Source: Paenibacillus sp. ACRRX
GTDB taxonomy: Bacteria > Bacillota > Bacilli > Paenibacillales > Paenibacillaceae
Assembly: GCF_022346885.1 (NCBI RefSeq)
Contig: NZ_JAKRNK010000007.1
Span: 62,001-126,000, forward strand
Reading direction: 5' to 3'
DNA: 64,000 nucleotides
In this document: one piece after another, positions 7,739 to 16,568 of the stretch
How the letters are laid out: each line of letters starts with the position of its first letter
Numbering within the stretch: the first letter of the stretch is position 1
Translations under genes and position numbers: made by a program
The notes under the pieces: model-generated
Databases searched by the model: none
What the model saw: only the letters and a program-made list of their open reading frames with translations
Told to the model about the DNA's origin: nothing

Positions 7739-8719
7739 TTATTTCTTACCGGCTCCAGACATGACCTGAACGATCTCATCCAACAGCAGATCCAGTGTAA
7801 TCGGATCGTCATAGTTAAACTTGCTGTCTAAGGTATACACATGTCCTTGCTTAACAGCGGGAATCGTCTTCCACATGGAGCTATCCATTAGGTTGTTCTG
7901 AGCGGCCATTGTTTCGCTACCGGAGTCGTTTAGGATAAAAATATCAGAGCCCATATAGTCCGGCAGTACTTCGCTGGAAATGTCCACAAAGCGCTCATTC
8001 TTATCGACAAGCTGCTGTGTTCCAGCCGAAGGCTTGAATCCAAGCTGTCCATACAGCGTCGTGTTTAAGCCTTGGTTGCCCATGATAAACATATTCTTAC
8101 CCATAAGCAGCAAGGACACAGCAGTTTCATTCCCTTTAAGCTGCAGCTTGTTCCTAGTGGCGGCTGCTTTTTCTTCATATGCCTTGAACCATGTTTCGGC
8201 TGCTTCAGTACGTCCAAGTACGTCTGCTGTAAGCATGACACGATCCTTGGTAGGCGTAGCGTCATCCAGCCCGGTCACGATGGTAGGTGCAATCTTCTCC
8301 AGTGATGCAAGTCCCTTCACATCCCAGTCATCAAAAATGATAAGGTCAGGCTCTAAGGCCAGTACCTTCTCTTGTGAGTAAGGATAACCAACATCCGTAA
8401 TCCCTTTAATCATTTCGGGATAGGCAATCTGGCTGGCGATGACGCTAAGGGTCGCTCCAATTGGCTTGACGCCAATGGCCAGCAGGTCACCCGGGTTGCT
8501 GCCGACATATACGACTTTCTGCGGTGCAACTGGAATTTCAACTTCGCGGCCTTGAATGTCTTTGAACATTCGAGTTGCTGCTTTATCGGTATCCGTATTA
8601 TTTGCTGGCTGGTTCGATGCTGATGTCTGGGCAGGAGGTGCTGCTGCGCCACAGGCGGACAACATCGCTATTATAAACATCATACAAAGAAATACAAGTG
8701 TGCGTTTGTTTCTAAACAT
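7739..8719 (-). CDS. Iron-siderophore ABC transporter substrate-binding lipoprotein
   Basis: 326 aa. A signal peptide with lipobox 'LSAC' (Cys near residue 23) makes it a membrane-anchored lipoprotein. A TroA/FecB-type binding domain follows ('MFKDIQGREVEIPVAPQKVVYVG', 'VGYPYSQEKVLALEPDLIIF', 'KTIPAVKQGHVYTLDS'), as in siderophore-binding components such as FeuA, YfiY and FhuD. A perfect Fur box stands upstream at 8766-8780, so repression by Fur with iron is expected. No permease or ATPase gene is adjacent, so this is an orphan binding protein that must use a transporter encoded elsewhere. It is followed by its own terminator, hence monocistronic. Ligand unknown. Confidence 0.9.
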   Translation of the reverse strand: MFRNKRTLVFLCMMFIIAMLSACGAAAPPAQTSASNQPANNTDTDKAATRMFKDIQGREVEIPVAPQKVVYVGSNPGDLLAIGVKPIGATLSVIASQIAYPEMIKGITDVGYPYSQEKVLALEPDLIIFDDWDVKGLASLEKIAPTIVTGLDDATPTKDRVMLTADVLGRTEAAETWFKAYEEKAAATRNKLQLKGNETAVSLLLMGKNMFIMGNQGLNTTLYGQLGFKPSAGTQQLVDKNERFVDISSEVLPDYMGSDIFILNDSGSETMAAQNNLMDSSMWKTIPAVKQGHVYTLDSKFNYDDPITLDLLLDEIVQVMSGAGKK

Positions 8720-8765
8720 ATGAAAATAGGGCCCCTTTCAAAGATAAAACAAATTTTCAAGATAA

Positions 8766-8780
8766 TGATAATCATTATCA
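8766..8780. promoter_or_regulatory. Fur box, perfect 7-1-7 match
   Basis: TGATAATCATTATCA is an exact match to the Bacillus Fur 7-1-7 consensus, 47 bases before the start codon of the lipoprotein gene at 8719. Confidence 0.9.
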
Positions 8781-8900
8781 ATTAAATTATCATTTAAGAA
8801 GTATACACCATGTCCTCTGTCAGGTAAATAGAAATATCGTGTTTTTAATGTAGGGCCTATTAGAAGAAAGTGATAATGATATGTGGAAGGGGATACTAAT

Positions 8901-9012
8901 ATGGGAAAAGTCTTATCATCAGCTCACCAGCGCACACTGCTTGAATTAGCGGTACGCGCTGGATGCTAAAGTTTCATACTATATTTATTTAGTAGAAGGG
9001 GGAGTAAAGTAA
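8901..9012 (+). pseudogene. Possible frameshifted small gene downstream of a Fur-like site
   Basis: ATG 8901 with an AAGGGG site opens 'MGKVLSSAHQRTLLELAVRA' and stops at 8967. In the next frame the sequence continues as 'LDAKVSYYIYLVEGGVK' to a stop at 9012, which reads as one protein broken by a single-base shift. A partial Fur-like element precedes it. The product is not recognised, and chance cannot be excluded at this length. Confidence 0.25.
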
Positions 9013-9041
9013 CTGGCTGCATTAGGTTATGTTTCAAATCA

Positions 9042-9830
9042 TCATTCTTGCTTCCGAAATATTTCTTGATACTGGCTCGGCGTACTATGGGCATACTTTT
9101 TGAAAATGCTAATAAAGTACTTGTAGTCACTAAAGCCGATATCCTGCGCGATTGTATATACTTTGCTATCTCCTGCCTTTAATAAATCGATCGCGATTTG
9201 GATGCGATAGCGGTTAACAAACTCATTAAATGTATAACTCGTTTCTGCCTTAAATTTTTGATTTAAATAATAGGCGCTTAAGTCGAGCTGCTCCACGAGA
9301 TCATGAATGCTGATCTTCTTGGCGTAGTGCTCTTGTACATAGGCGATCATTTTGGCTACATATTTTGATGTTTTGGTTTCTTTTTCTAAAAAACGGCTGT
9401 TTATAATCTCTTCTCTTTCTTGCTTGAAGCTGGAGATGACTTCATATTTACGGATTAAATCTACTTTTGCTTTGGCAGATTCCAGTGCTCGGATCAGTTG
9501 GTCATCCTCTAATGGTTTTACGAGAAACTCGGTTACACCTAACTGGATAGCTTGCTTGGCAAGATGAAATTCATTATAGCCCGAGATGATGATACTGCTA
9601 AACGTGTGCTGCTGCAGCCCCTCTCTAATCATTGAGATGCCATCCTTGATCGGCATGTTGATATCCGAAATGACGATATCAGGCCGAAGTTCGCAGATCT
9701 TCTCATAGCCCTCTTGTCCGTTCAGGGCTTCTTCAATGACGATACAATCATATTTCAGCCAATCTATACTAAATCTTATCCCTCTGCGAATCATATCTTC
9801 ATCTTCTACCAGCAGAACCTTAAACATCAT
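9042..9830 (-). CDS. YesN-type response regulator with AraC DNA-binding domain
   Basis: 262 aa from ATG 9830 (GGGG five bases upstream; a GTG two codons earlier touches that site). The receiver domain occupies residues 1-120 with acidic pocket 'VEDED', phospho-acceptor Asp56 in 'VISDINMP' and Lys in 'FLVKPLE'. A linker leads to a C-terminal AraC domain with two helix-turn-helix units ('ISIHDLVEQLDLSAYYLNQ' and 'VYTIAQDIGFSDYKYFISI'). The gene overlaps the end of the sensor kinase gene by 11 bases, so the two are cotranscribed. YesN-type regulators usually control an adjacent ABC transporter; here that is the FbpABC-like importer encoded upstream on the same strand. Confidence 0.92.
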   Translation of the reverse strand: MMFKVLLVEDEDMIRRGIRFSIDWLKYDCIVIEEALNGQEGYEKICELRPDIVISDINMPIKDGISMIREGLQQHTFSSIIISGYNEFHLAKQAIQLGVTEFLVKPLEDDQLIRALESAKAKVDLIRKYEVISSFKQEREEIINSRFLEKETKTSKYVAKMIAYVQEHYAKKISIHDLVEQLDLSAYYLNQKFKAETSYTFNEFVNRYRIQIAIDLLKAGDSKVYTIAQDIGFSDYKYFISIFKKYAHSTPSQYQEIFRKQE

Positions 9831-11520
9831 TTTCACCCCATTCGTAAGGAATTGTAAGTGTCACACAGGTGCCTTTTCCTTGCGTACTGTCTATGTGGAT
9901 ACCAGATTGCTCACCATATAACAGCACTAAACGGCGATGAACGTTGTATAGCCCAATATGCTTTGTCGTATTGCTCTGACTCTGTAGGATTTGGTTTACT
10001 TGCTGCAACGTCTCTTCGTTCATACCGTGGCCATTGTCATGCACTTCCAGTATTAGCTTACCTGCAGATGTATAAATCCGTATCTCAATAAGCACCTTGC
10101 TTTGGTGTTGATAGCCATACTTGATAGCGTTTTCAATGATAGGTTGCAATAGCAGCTTAGGGACGTATACCTCCTGGGTTTCCTCCGCTACGGATATCCG
10201 ATACTCCAGACGTTCATTAAAACGAATGTGCTGCAGTTTAAGGTAGTCTTGCACATAATTCATATCATCCTGCAGTTGGACACTGCGATCGTGTCCGATG
10301 CTGTACCTGAGCAGTCGGGATAAAATCATTACAATGTCTTGTGCTTGATTGGCGTCTATTTTAATGGCATAGCGTAGGGTTTCCAGCACATTAAACATAA
10401 AATGCGGATGGAATTGCGATTGCAGCTGTTTTACCTCAATAATGGTGCTGAGCTCTGACAATTCTTTGTTTTTCTCCATCAGATCTTTTAATCGATCCAG
10501 CATCACGTTGTATTCATCCCCAAGAATCTCAAATTCATCATTGGTCTGAATGTCGACGTACCCGTTAAAATTCCCCTCGCGCAGCTGCGCTAACGCATGA
10601 ATTAACTTGTCGATAGATTCAGAATTGCGGGTAGACATTTTATGAGACATGATCTGAATCATGATCCATAACAATACGCTCGCAGCAAGGACAAACACAG
10701 ACACCGTATAGTAGGTGTATTGCTCGGACTTGTAAGAGTTAAGCGTGACGACTTGAATCGGCGTATCAGGTATCCGTTTGGTATACATATAATACTTGCC
10801 ATTATTTAATAATACATGCCCCTGGTTATCGAACGTAGGGCTGAATTTATTCAGAACCCCTTTGGTTGCATTGCTTGTAGTGGCAATAATCGTATTATGT
10901 TGGTCGGTGATCATCGCAATTTCGTTATTTTGCTCGAAAATAATTTTCTGAATGTCCGATTCGTACAGTTGATAAATGATATATCCAAGCGTTTGCCCGT
11001 TCTTAATGATCGCTTTGCCAAACGTATAGCTCGTATCGCGATCATGGGAGTAACGGAAGCTGTTCATTTCGCTCAGCGTATCTTGTGGCCGTTGATGAAT
11101 CCGGTTAATCAGATTGCTGAAAGCAAAGTTGGACGACAGCACTTCCGGCGGAGCAGAGCTAGCCAGAAAGATGCCTCCCGTACTGACAATATGGAAAATA
11201 CTCTTCACCTTCTGATGGTTATTAAAATCATAAAATTCAGAGTACACCTTATCACTGCCCAAGTGTGAGTTTACGTAGTTTGTCACAGCAGGTGAGGCAG
11301 CCATCCTATTAATCTCGTTGTAGTATTGCTGATACACTTCTGCCATGGACTGACTAATGGATTGGGCAGCCTCGGTTGTCTTTTGAGTCAAATTCATTCT
11401 GCCATTAATGATAGTAAACACCAGAAACAATATCATTAACACGGCAAACGGGATAATTGTATATATTCGAAATAAGTGACGGGTTGATTCTTTGAAGTTG
11501 CGATACTTTTTATGTTCCAT
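9820..11520 (-). CDS. YesM-type sensor histidine kinase
   Basis: 566 aa from ATG 11520 (GGGGGG a few bases upstream; the frame runs seven codons further without a site). A membrane segment near residues 20-42 ('IIPFAVLMILFLVFTII') and another near 290 enclose an extracellular sensor of about 240 residues. HAMP-like sequence, a His_kinase domain with 'QSQFHPHFMFNVLETLR' carrying the phospho-accepting His, and an ATPase domain with 'DNGHGM' follow. This is the LytS/YesM class, which senses extracytoplasmic solutes with the help of binding proteins. It lies downstream of the FbpABC-like importer, separated by a terminator-like hairpin, and likely senses that importer's substrate (inference). Confidence 0.92.
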   Translation of the reverse strand: MEHKKYRNFKESTRHLFRIYTIIPFAVLMILFLVFTIINGRMNLTQKTTEAAQSISQSMAEVYQQYYNEINRMAASPAVTNYVNSHLGSDKVYSEFYDFNNHQKVKSIFHIVSTGGIFLASSAPPEVLSSNFAFSNLINRIHQRPQDTLSEMNSFRYSHDRDTSYTFGKAIIKNGQTLGYIIYQLYESDIQKIIFEQNNEIAMITDQHNTIIATTSNATKGVLNKFSPTFDNQGHVLLNNGKYYMYTKRIPDTPIQVVTLNSYKSEQYTYYTVSVFVLAASVLLWIMIQIMSHKMSTRNSESIDKLIHALAQLREGNFNGYVDIQTNDEFEILGDEYNVMLDRLKDLMEKNKELSELSTIIEVKQLQSQFHPHFMFNVLETLRYAIKIDANQAQDIVMILSRLLRYSIGHDRSVQLQDDMNYVQDYLKLQHIRFNERLEYRISVAEETQEVYVPKLLLQPIIENAIKYGYQHQSKVLIEIRIYTSAGKLILEVHDNGHGMNEETLQQVNQILQSQSNTTKHIGLYNVHRRLVLLYGEQSGIHIDSTQGKGTCVTLTIPYEWGENDV

Positions 11521-11617
11521 TGTGCCCCCCATCCATACCAAGACCTTTGTTTTATTATACCTTACTGCTGGACAAGGCTGAATATAATCACTTCATCCGA
11601 AGGTCATCCAAATACAA

Positions 11618-11651
11618 CCAAGTCGGCCCCTTGATGCAGGTACCGACTTGG
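11618..11651 (-). terminator. Terminator between permease and sensor kinase genes
   Basis: CCAAGTCGG (11618-11626) pairs with CCGACTTGG (11643-11651). Read on the minus strand it is followed by a T-rich tract, 22 bases past the permease stop. Confidence 0.6.
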
Positions 11652-11672
11652 AAGTGGTTGAAGCTTATCTGA

Positions 11673-13328
11673 TTAAAGTGAAACTTCTTTTTGCCCGGAC
11701 AGTTTAAGGAAGGTCAGCAGCGACACGACTGTAATAATGGTAAGGATCGTGGACAGTGCTGCAGCAACCCCGTAGTTCCCGCGAATAACCTCGGTATAAA
11801 TGGCAACCGTTACGGTCTTTGTCTTGCCCGTATATAGGATGATCGAGGTGCTTAATTCGGTAATGATTGTAATCCAGCTTAAGATAGCACCAGAGACGAC
11901 ACCGGCAAGCATCATCGGCAGTGTAATCTTAAAGAAGGTTCTCATCTGGGAAGCACCCAAGCTGATTGCTGCTTCTTCAATTCCATCATTGATCTGGTGC
12001 AAGATGGCGGCACTTGATCGAATCGTATAAGGCAGCCGCCGAATAACAAACGAGATAATCATAATTAACGCAGTTCCGCTTAATGCAAGCGGCTTGTCGT
12101 TGAACGTAATCAATAACGCTATCCCTAAAATGGAACCCGGAACGATGTAAGGGAACATTGTGAAAATATCAAGCGTATTGGTTAAGGCGTTCTTTCTGCG
12201 AACGGTTACATAAGCGATTAGTATTGCTAACAGAATAATAACGACAAGGGATACGATAGCTAACACAAACGTGTTCGTAATGACGCTCCCGATATTGTTA
12301 AATGCATCGCGATAGCTTTGAAGCGAGAAACCTTCTACAAAGATGCGGCCGTTTGATTTCAAGAAAGAAGTATAGATGACGTACAATTGCGGTAACAGTG
12401 CAATCAAAGTATACAGATAGATGACGACATGTGCTGCAATATTGCCAATTCCTTTTTTCTTCTTGGATTCAATCGGATTTAGTGCACTCATCGTAAACGA
12501 TTTACGATTGGAAATGAATTTTTGCATCAGGAAGATCGCTGTTGCAAAGAGAACAACGATGACACTGATTGCAGCTGCAAAGCCATCATCGCCGCCGACT
12601 TCACTGATAAATTCATTAAAAATCAGTACAGGGACGGTCTTAAATCCTTCACCAATAAGCATCGGTGTACCGAAATCAGCGAGTGCACGCATGAATACGA
12701 GCAGTCCGCCTGCGAGCAGCGTTGGTGTAATGAGTGGAAGCAGCACTCTGCGCATTTTGTTGAAGCCTTTGTAACCCATGCTTTCGGCAGCTTCCATTAA
12801 CGATTGGTCCACATTTTTTAGTGCTCCGGATACGTACATAAAGATAAGAGGTACCATCTGTAAAGTTAAGACCACTAGTATACCTGTAAAGCCATATATA
12901 TCAGGCATCGTAATTCCAAACGTGTTACTAATGAATCTGGTAATGACGCCGTTTCTACCTAACAGCAGGATCCAAGAGTAAGCTCCAATGAATGGGGCTG
13001 ACATCGATGAGATCAGAATTAATACTCGAATAGTAGCATTACCTTTAATCTTAACCGTTGCCATAATATAGGCTAGCGGTGTTGCAATGAGTGCAGCAAG
13101 GAATGTCACACTGACGGTTACTTTAATACTGTTAAATAGTGCATTTAAATAATAAGGCTTGCTGAAAAATTTTGTAAAATAGGCGAAGGAAAAGTCACCC
13201 GTCGTGCCGTTGTATACACTTTTGATCAACATCGTAAACAAAGGTAATGCAAGAAAGAGAACATAGAAGATAAAGATCAGGAATGAAATGTTGGTCCAGA
13301 CATCAAATCGTTTGCGTGTCCCCTTCAT
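11673..13328 (-). CDS. FbpB-like ABC transporter permease (duplicated)
   Basis: 551 aa with about twelve membrane segments in two repeats. Each repeat carries an EAA loop: 'EAAESMGYKGFNKMRRVLLP' in the first half and 'EAAISLGASQMRTFFKI' in the second. A fused double permease is typical of the Fe3+/sugar-phosphate/aminoethylphosphonate importer class (FbpB, AfuB, SfuB). The start overlaps the ATPase stop by four bases (ATGA), so translation is coupled. It works with the ATPase at 13325-14440 and the binding protein at 14456-15478. There is no Fur box in front of the operon, unlike the siderophore genes nearby, so annotation as an iron permease should not be taken as proven. Confidence 0.9.
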   Translation of the reverse strand: MKGTRKRFDVWTNISFLIFIFYVLFLALPLFTMLIKSVYNGTTGDFSFAYFTKFFSKPYYLNALFNSIKVTVSVTFLAALIATPLAYIMATVKIKGNATIRVLILISSMSAPFIGAYSWILLLGRNGVITRFISNTFGITMPDIYGFTGILVVLTLQMVPLIFMYVSGALKNVDQSLMEAAESMGYKGFNKMRRVLLPLITPTLLAGGLLVFMRALADFGTPMLIGEGFKTVPVLIFNEFISEVGGDDGFAAAISVIVVLFATAIFLMQKFISNRKSFTMSALNPIESKKKKGIGNIAAHVVIYLYTLIALLPQLYVIYTSFLKSNGRIFVEGFSLQSYRDAFNNIGSVITNTFVLAIVSLVVIILLAILIAYVTVRRKNALTNTLDIFTMFPYIVPGSILGIALLITFNDKPLALSGTALIMIISFVIRRLPYTIRSSAAILHQINDGIEEAAISLGASQMRTFFKITLPMMLAGVVSGAILSWITIITELSTSIILYTGKTKTVTVAIYTEVIRGNYGVAAALSTILTIITVVSLLTFLKLSGQKEVSL

Positions 13329-14440
13329 AGCTGACCGCTCCTTGTATAATTCAATTCACCTGTTGTGTCATACACATTAATTTTATCCTTTTTCACTTTT
13401 AGGAAAATAATCTGACCAGGCTCTAATATGTGTGTGGATTTTGATTCCTGCGTAATTTCAATCCGCTGACCGGATTCCAAGTCCACAAAGTAATGAGTGT
13501 TCTGGCCTAAAAATACGCTGTGTACAATGGTTGCTTTGATGCCAGTGTTATCCTCAGTGATGATAAACTCTTCAGGACGAACCGAGATTTTGACGTCAAG
13601 AGTGGCTTGCTTATCTGATCCCATTAGCTTAATGTTCGTGAGTTCTTCGACGTATTCTACACCGAAATGTAAGTTATAGTGATTGTCTTCTTTTGTAAGA
13701 CACCCATTGATAATATTGGTCCGGCCGATAAAAGTAGCAACAAACACATTTGCAGGACGCTGATAAATTTCTTGAGGTGTGCCCAAATGCTGAATGATTC
13801 CGGATTTCATAACGGCAATCCGATCAGATACCGCCATAGCTTCTTCCTGATCATGCGTTACATATACCGTTGTAATGCCAACTTCTCTTTGAATATCTTT
13901 AATGGCATTCCGCATGTCGACCCGAAGCTTGGCGTCCAGATTCGATAGAGGCTCATCCATTAGTAGGACGTCTGGTCGGATGACGATCGCTCTTGCTAGT
14001 GCAACACGCTGCTGCTGACCGCCTGACAGATTTTTTGGCATCCGATCTTTATATTGTTCGATTTGAACAACTTTCAAAATCTCATCCACTTTGGAGGCAA
14101 TTTCAGCTTTGGATAACTTTCGATTCTCAAGGCCGAAAGCGATATTACCTTTGACCGTTAAATGAGGGAAAATCGCATAGCTCTGAAATACCATCCCGAT
14201 ATTTCGTTTTCCCGGTTCCACCTGATTAATAACTCGTTCGTTAAAATTAATTGTTCCGCCTTCAATGCTGTTAAAGCCAGCGAGCATACGCAGCAGAGTT
14301 GTCTTTCCACATCCCGAAGGACCAAGGAGGGTGAAAAACTCACCCTTCTTAATCTCCAGGGACAACTCAGGAATGACGGTAGTATCTCCATACTTTTTTA
14401 CTAAGTCTTTAATGGATATATTCACGCTCATAGTTGTCAC
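13325..14440 (-). CDS. FbpC-like ABC transporter ATP-binding protein
   Basis: 371 aa. Walker A 'GPSGCGKTT' near residue 40, Q-loop 'VFQSYAIFPHLTV', signature 'NLSGGQQQR', Walker B 'VLLMDEPLSNLD' and switch 'YVTHDQEEA' are all intact. The C-terminal 120 residues form a TOBE regulatory domain, as in the CUT1/FbpC/PotA branch of importers. The gene starts 15 bases after the binding-protein gene and overlaps the permease gene by four bases. Substrate class cannot be set from the ATPase; Fe3+, hexose phosphate and 2-aminoethylphosphonate importers share this ATPase type. Confidence 0.92.
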   Translation of the reverse strand: MTTMSVNISIKDLVKKYGDTTVIPELSLEIKKGEFFTLLGPSGCGKTTLLRMLAGFNSIEGGTINFNERVINQVEPGKRNIGMVFQSYAIFPHLTVKGNIAFGLENRKLSKAEIASKVDEILKVVQIEQYKDRMPKNLSGGQQQRVALARAIVIRPDVLLMDEPLSNLDAKLRVDMRNAIKDIQREVGITTVYVTHDQEEAMAVSDRIAVMKSGIIQHLGTPQEIYQRPANVFVATFIGRTNIINGCLTKEDNHYNLHFGVEYVEELTNIKLMGSDKQATLDVKISVRPEEFIITEDNTGIKATIVHSVFLGQNTHYFVDLESGQRIEITQESKSTHILEPGQIIFLKVKKDKINVYDTTGELNYTRSGQL

Positions 14441-14455
14441 CTAATTCTCTATAAT

Positions 14456-15478
14456 TTATTTGATGCTTGTGAACATTTCGATGTAATGCTCTACAATTTT
14501 GGATTTATTAGCACTTACATAGTCCGTGTCTTCTTTAATCATGTTGATGTCGGCATATGGCTTCATATGGTCGCCAAGCTTCGTATCTTGACGGAGCGGA
14601 CGGTTTGTCAATTGCGTACCAAACGCATCCTGAGCATCTTTAGAAAGAATGAAGTCGATAAATTTCTTGGCATTATCCATGTGTGGAGCACCTTTTGTAA
14701 TCGCGGATGCTGCATCCAGGAATACGGCGCCTTCTTTTGGATACACCACTTCTACCGGAGCACCGTTTTTCACATATGTGCTAGAAGGGTCTTCATAAGT
14801 TAAACCAACCACATATTCACCATCAGCTACACTTTTGTGAACCGCGCCGGAACCGCTTGCAATTTTACCATCAAGGTTCTGGATCAACTTGCTGACATAG
14901 TCCCAACCTTTATCATTCTCATAATCGCCGCCCATCGCTTGGAGCATATTGGTCAGCTGTGCGAATGCGGAGCTTGAACTCGCTGGGTCAGCCGATGCAA
15001 TTTTACCTTTAAGCTTTGGATTAAGCAGATCTTCATAACCTTCAATTTTAATGTCGCCAACGAGGTTTTTGTTTACGAGCAGCACGCTTCCATCTGAGAT
15101 GTAAGGAGTTGCAAATCCTGACGTATTACGATGTCCCTCAATTAAGTTTTTGTCTTCTGGTGATACGTAAGGCTCGTACAAGTCGGCATGTTCACGATAG
15201 CCTGCCATAGAACCACCGAACATTACGTCAGCATAAGGATTTTGTTTTTCTGATTGTAAACGCTTTATAATTTCGCCAGTCCCAGCCGTTACAAGCTCAA
15301 CCGTAATTCCTGTTTGTTTTTCAAACATTGGGATGATTGTCTTAATAATTTCTTCACTGTTCGGACTGTAGATGACGAGTTTATTGGATGCCGCTTGCTC
15401 GGACTCGTTATTTCCACATCCACTTAGTGCTCCCATAAACAACATACAAGCCATCACTAATATAGAAAGCCTTTTCAT
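14456..15478 (-). CDS. ABC transporter solute-binding lipoprotein (FbpA/AfuA type)
   Basis: 340 aa from ATG 15478, chosen because GGGGGAA precedes it by a few bases and because it gives a clean lipoprotein signal 'LFMGALSGCGN' (lipobox LSGC). The frame itself runs 35 codons further upstream without a site. The mature part is a family-1 binding fold with 'LVIYSPNSEEIIKTIIPMFE', 'ITVELVTAGTGEIIKRL' and 'FLDAASAITKGAP', as in FbpA, AfuA and PhnS-like proteins. It is the first gene of the importer operon. Its promoter region 15479-15724 shows no Fur box. AfuA, once called an iron protein, was shown to bind hexose phosphates, so a phosphorylated solute is a serious alternative here. Confidence 0.88.
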   Translation of the reverse strand: MKRLSILVMACMLFMGALSGCGNNESEQAASNKLVIYSPNSEEIIKTIIPMFEKQTGITVELVTAGTGEIIKRLQSEKQNPYADVMFGGSMAGYREHADLYEPYVSPEDKNLIEGHRNTSGFATPYISDGSVLLVNKNLVGDIKIEGYEDLLNPKLKGKIASADPASSSSAFAQLTNMLQAMGGDYENDKGWDYVSKLIQNLDGKIASGSGAVHKSVADGEYVVGLTYEDPSSTYVKNGAPVEVVYPKEGAVFLDAASAITKGAPHMDNAKKFIDFILSKDAQDAFGTQLTNRPLRQDTKLGDHMKPYADINMIKEDTDYVSANKSKIVEHYIEMFTSIK

Positions 15479-15724
15479 TTTTATTCCCCCTGAACTAAGA
15501 TCGTTTAGTTGCATGTTCATTGTAGCAAGGATGTTACCGGTTACATAATCCCATAATCCGCAAACATCGTCTAAAATTCGCAACCTATTTTTAATTTGAA
15601 GTATCGCTATCGAAGCGTATTCTTGTTATTATTTCCTATAAATAGGTCATTGGATGGGCTGTGAAGGATAGGAATAGTTATGTAAGGGAAAACACGCGAA
15701 GTGAACATGTATTAAAGGAATCTT

Positions 15725-15868
15725 ATGCGTACAGAACAAGCGATCATGGACTTGGTATCAGAAGTTGCCAATCAAGATAAGCATATTCGTGCAGTAGCTC
15801 TATATGGTTCACGCACGAGCCCGAACGCACTCAAGGATGTATCTCAGGATTTTGATGTTATGTATTAG
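15725..15868 (+). pseudogene. Truncated aminoglycoside 6-adenylyltransferase (aadK/ant(6)) remnant
   Basis: A 47-codon frame beginning 'MRTEQAIMDLVSEVANQDK' and continuing 'IRAVALYGSRTSPNALKD' then 'QDFDVMY' and a stop. This matches the N-terminus of AadK/ANT(6) enzymes, including the nucleotide-binding GSRT-NA motif and the first catalytic Asp pair (DFD). A full enzyme is about 280-290 residues, so more than 80 percent is missing, and the remaining sequence ends 15 bases before the Vat gene. It cannot be active. It marks loss of an aminoglycoside resistance gene next to a surviving streptogramin resistance gene. Confidence 0.75.
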
Positions 15869-15883
15869 AGAGGAAGTGAATGC

Positions 15884-16534
15884 ATGTCGCTAGCTCCAGA
15901 TAAAACGAAGCTGTATCCTAATGACAAGATTAAAACCATTTGTTATATCAAAAATTTGCCAGGTAGACCAAACGTTGAGATTGGTGACTATACCTATTAC
16001 AGCGATAATACCAGCTCTCCAGAGCGTTTCTATGATCACATCCAGCACCATTATGATTTTTTAGGTGATAAGCTGATTATCGGCAAGTTCTGCGCCTTGG
16101 CTGAAGGAGTTACTTTTATTATGAATGGTGCGAATCATCGGATGGATGGATTCACTACATATCCCTTCAATATTTTCGCTGGAGGCTGGGAAAAGGTTAC
16201 TCCAACGATTGAACAGCTGCCTTTCAAGGGTGATACTCAAATAGGTAATGATGTTTGGCTTGGTCAACATGTCACGATTATGCCAGGTATATCAATTGGT
16301 GACGGGGCAATAGTTGCTTCTAATTCAACTGTAGTCAAAAACGTTGAACCGTACACAATTGTTGGCGGCAACCCTGCAAAAATGATTAAGAAGCGTTTCA
16401 ACGATGAGGTGATTCAGTTATTGTTGGAGCTACAATGGTGGAACTGGGATGAGAAGAAGATATTTGATCACCTTGAGGAATTGGTTTCGATGAATGATAT
16501 TGACACACTAAAGCAGCTGCTTAGTGAGGAGTAA
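15884..16534 (+). CDS. vat: Vat-family streptogramin A O-acetyltransferase
   Basis: 216 aa, the usual length of Vat enzymes, which acetylate group A streptogramins with acetyl-CoA in the cytosol. The left-handed beta-helix hexapeptide repeats are visible ('IGDYTYYSD', 'IIGKFCALAEGVTFIMNG', 'IGNDVWLGQHVTIMPG', 'IGDGAIVASNSTVV'). The catalytic His85 lies in 'GANHRMDG', followed by 'YPFNIFAGGWEK', specific to this subgroup rather than chloramphenicol XAT or NodL. AGAGGAAGTG provides the ribosome binding site. The gene sits directly after an aadK remnant and before a DUF1801 gene. Activity on streptogramins is family knowledge; the exact variant is not assigned. Confidence 0.9.
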   Translation: MSLAPDKTKLYPNDKIKTICYIKNLPGRPNVEIGDYTYYSDNTSSPERFYDHIQHHYDFLGDKLIIGKFCALAEGVTFIMNGANHRMDGFTTYPFNIFAGGWEKVTPTIEQLPFKGDTQIGNDVWLGQHVTIMPGISIGDGAIVASNSTVVKNVEPYTIVGGNPAKMIKKRFNDEVIQLLLELQWWNWDEKKIFDHLEELVSMNDIDTLKQLLSEE

Positions 16535-16568
16535 CTGAATTTATTAAAGGTGAGGAGAGGGGAGAGCA

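Larger units (their letters stand above)
8720..9041. other. Regulatory stretch with Fur box and a gene remnant
   Basis: This span between two minus-strand genes contains the Fur box at 8766-8780, a second partial Fur-like sequence TGATAATGAT near 8871, and the broken plus-strand frame at 8901-9012. No intact gene is seen. Confidence 0.45.

Noticed and set aside
10816-11268. 150-codon plus-strand frame opposite the YesM-type kinase gene
   Set aside because: Antisense shadow of a conserved kinase frame; no start signal and no recognised motif.
15479-15724. Fur box expected before the FbpABC-like operon
   Set aside because: No sequence near the 7-1-7 consensus is present there.
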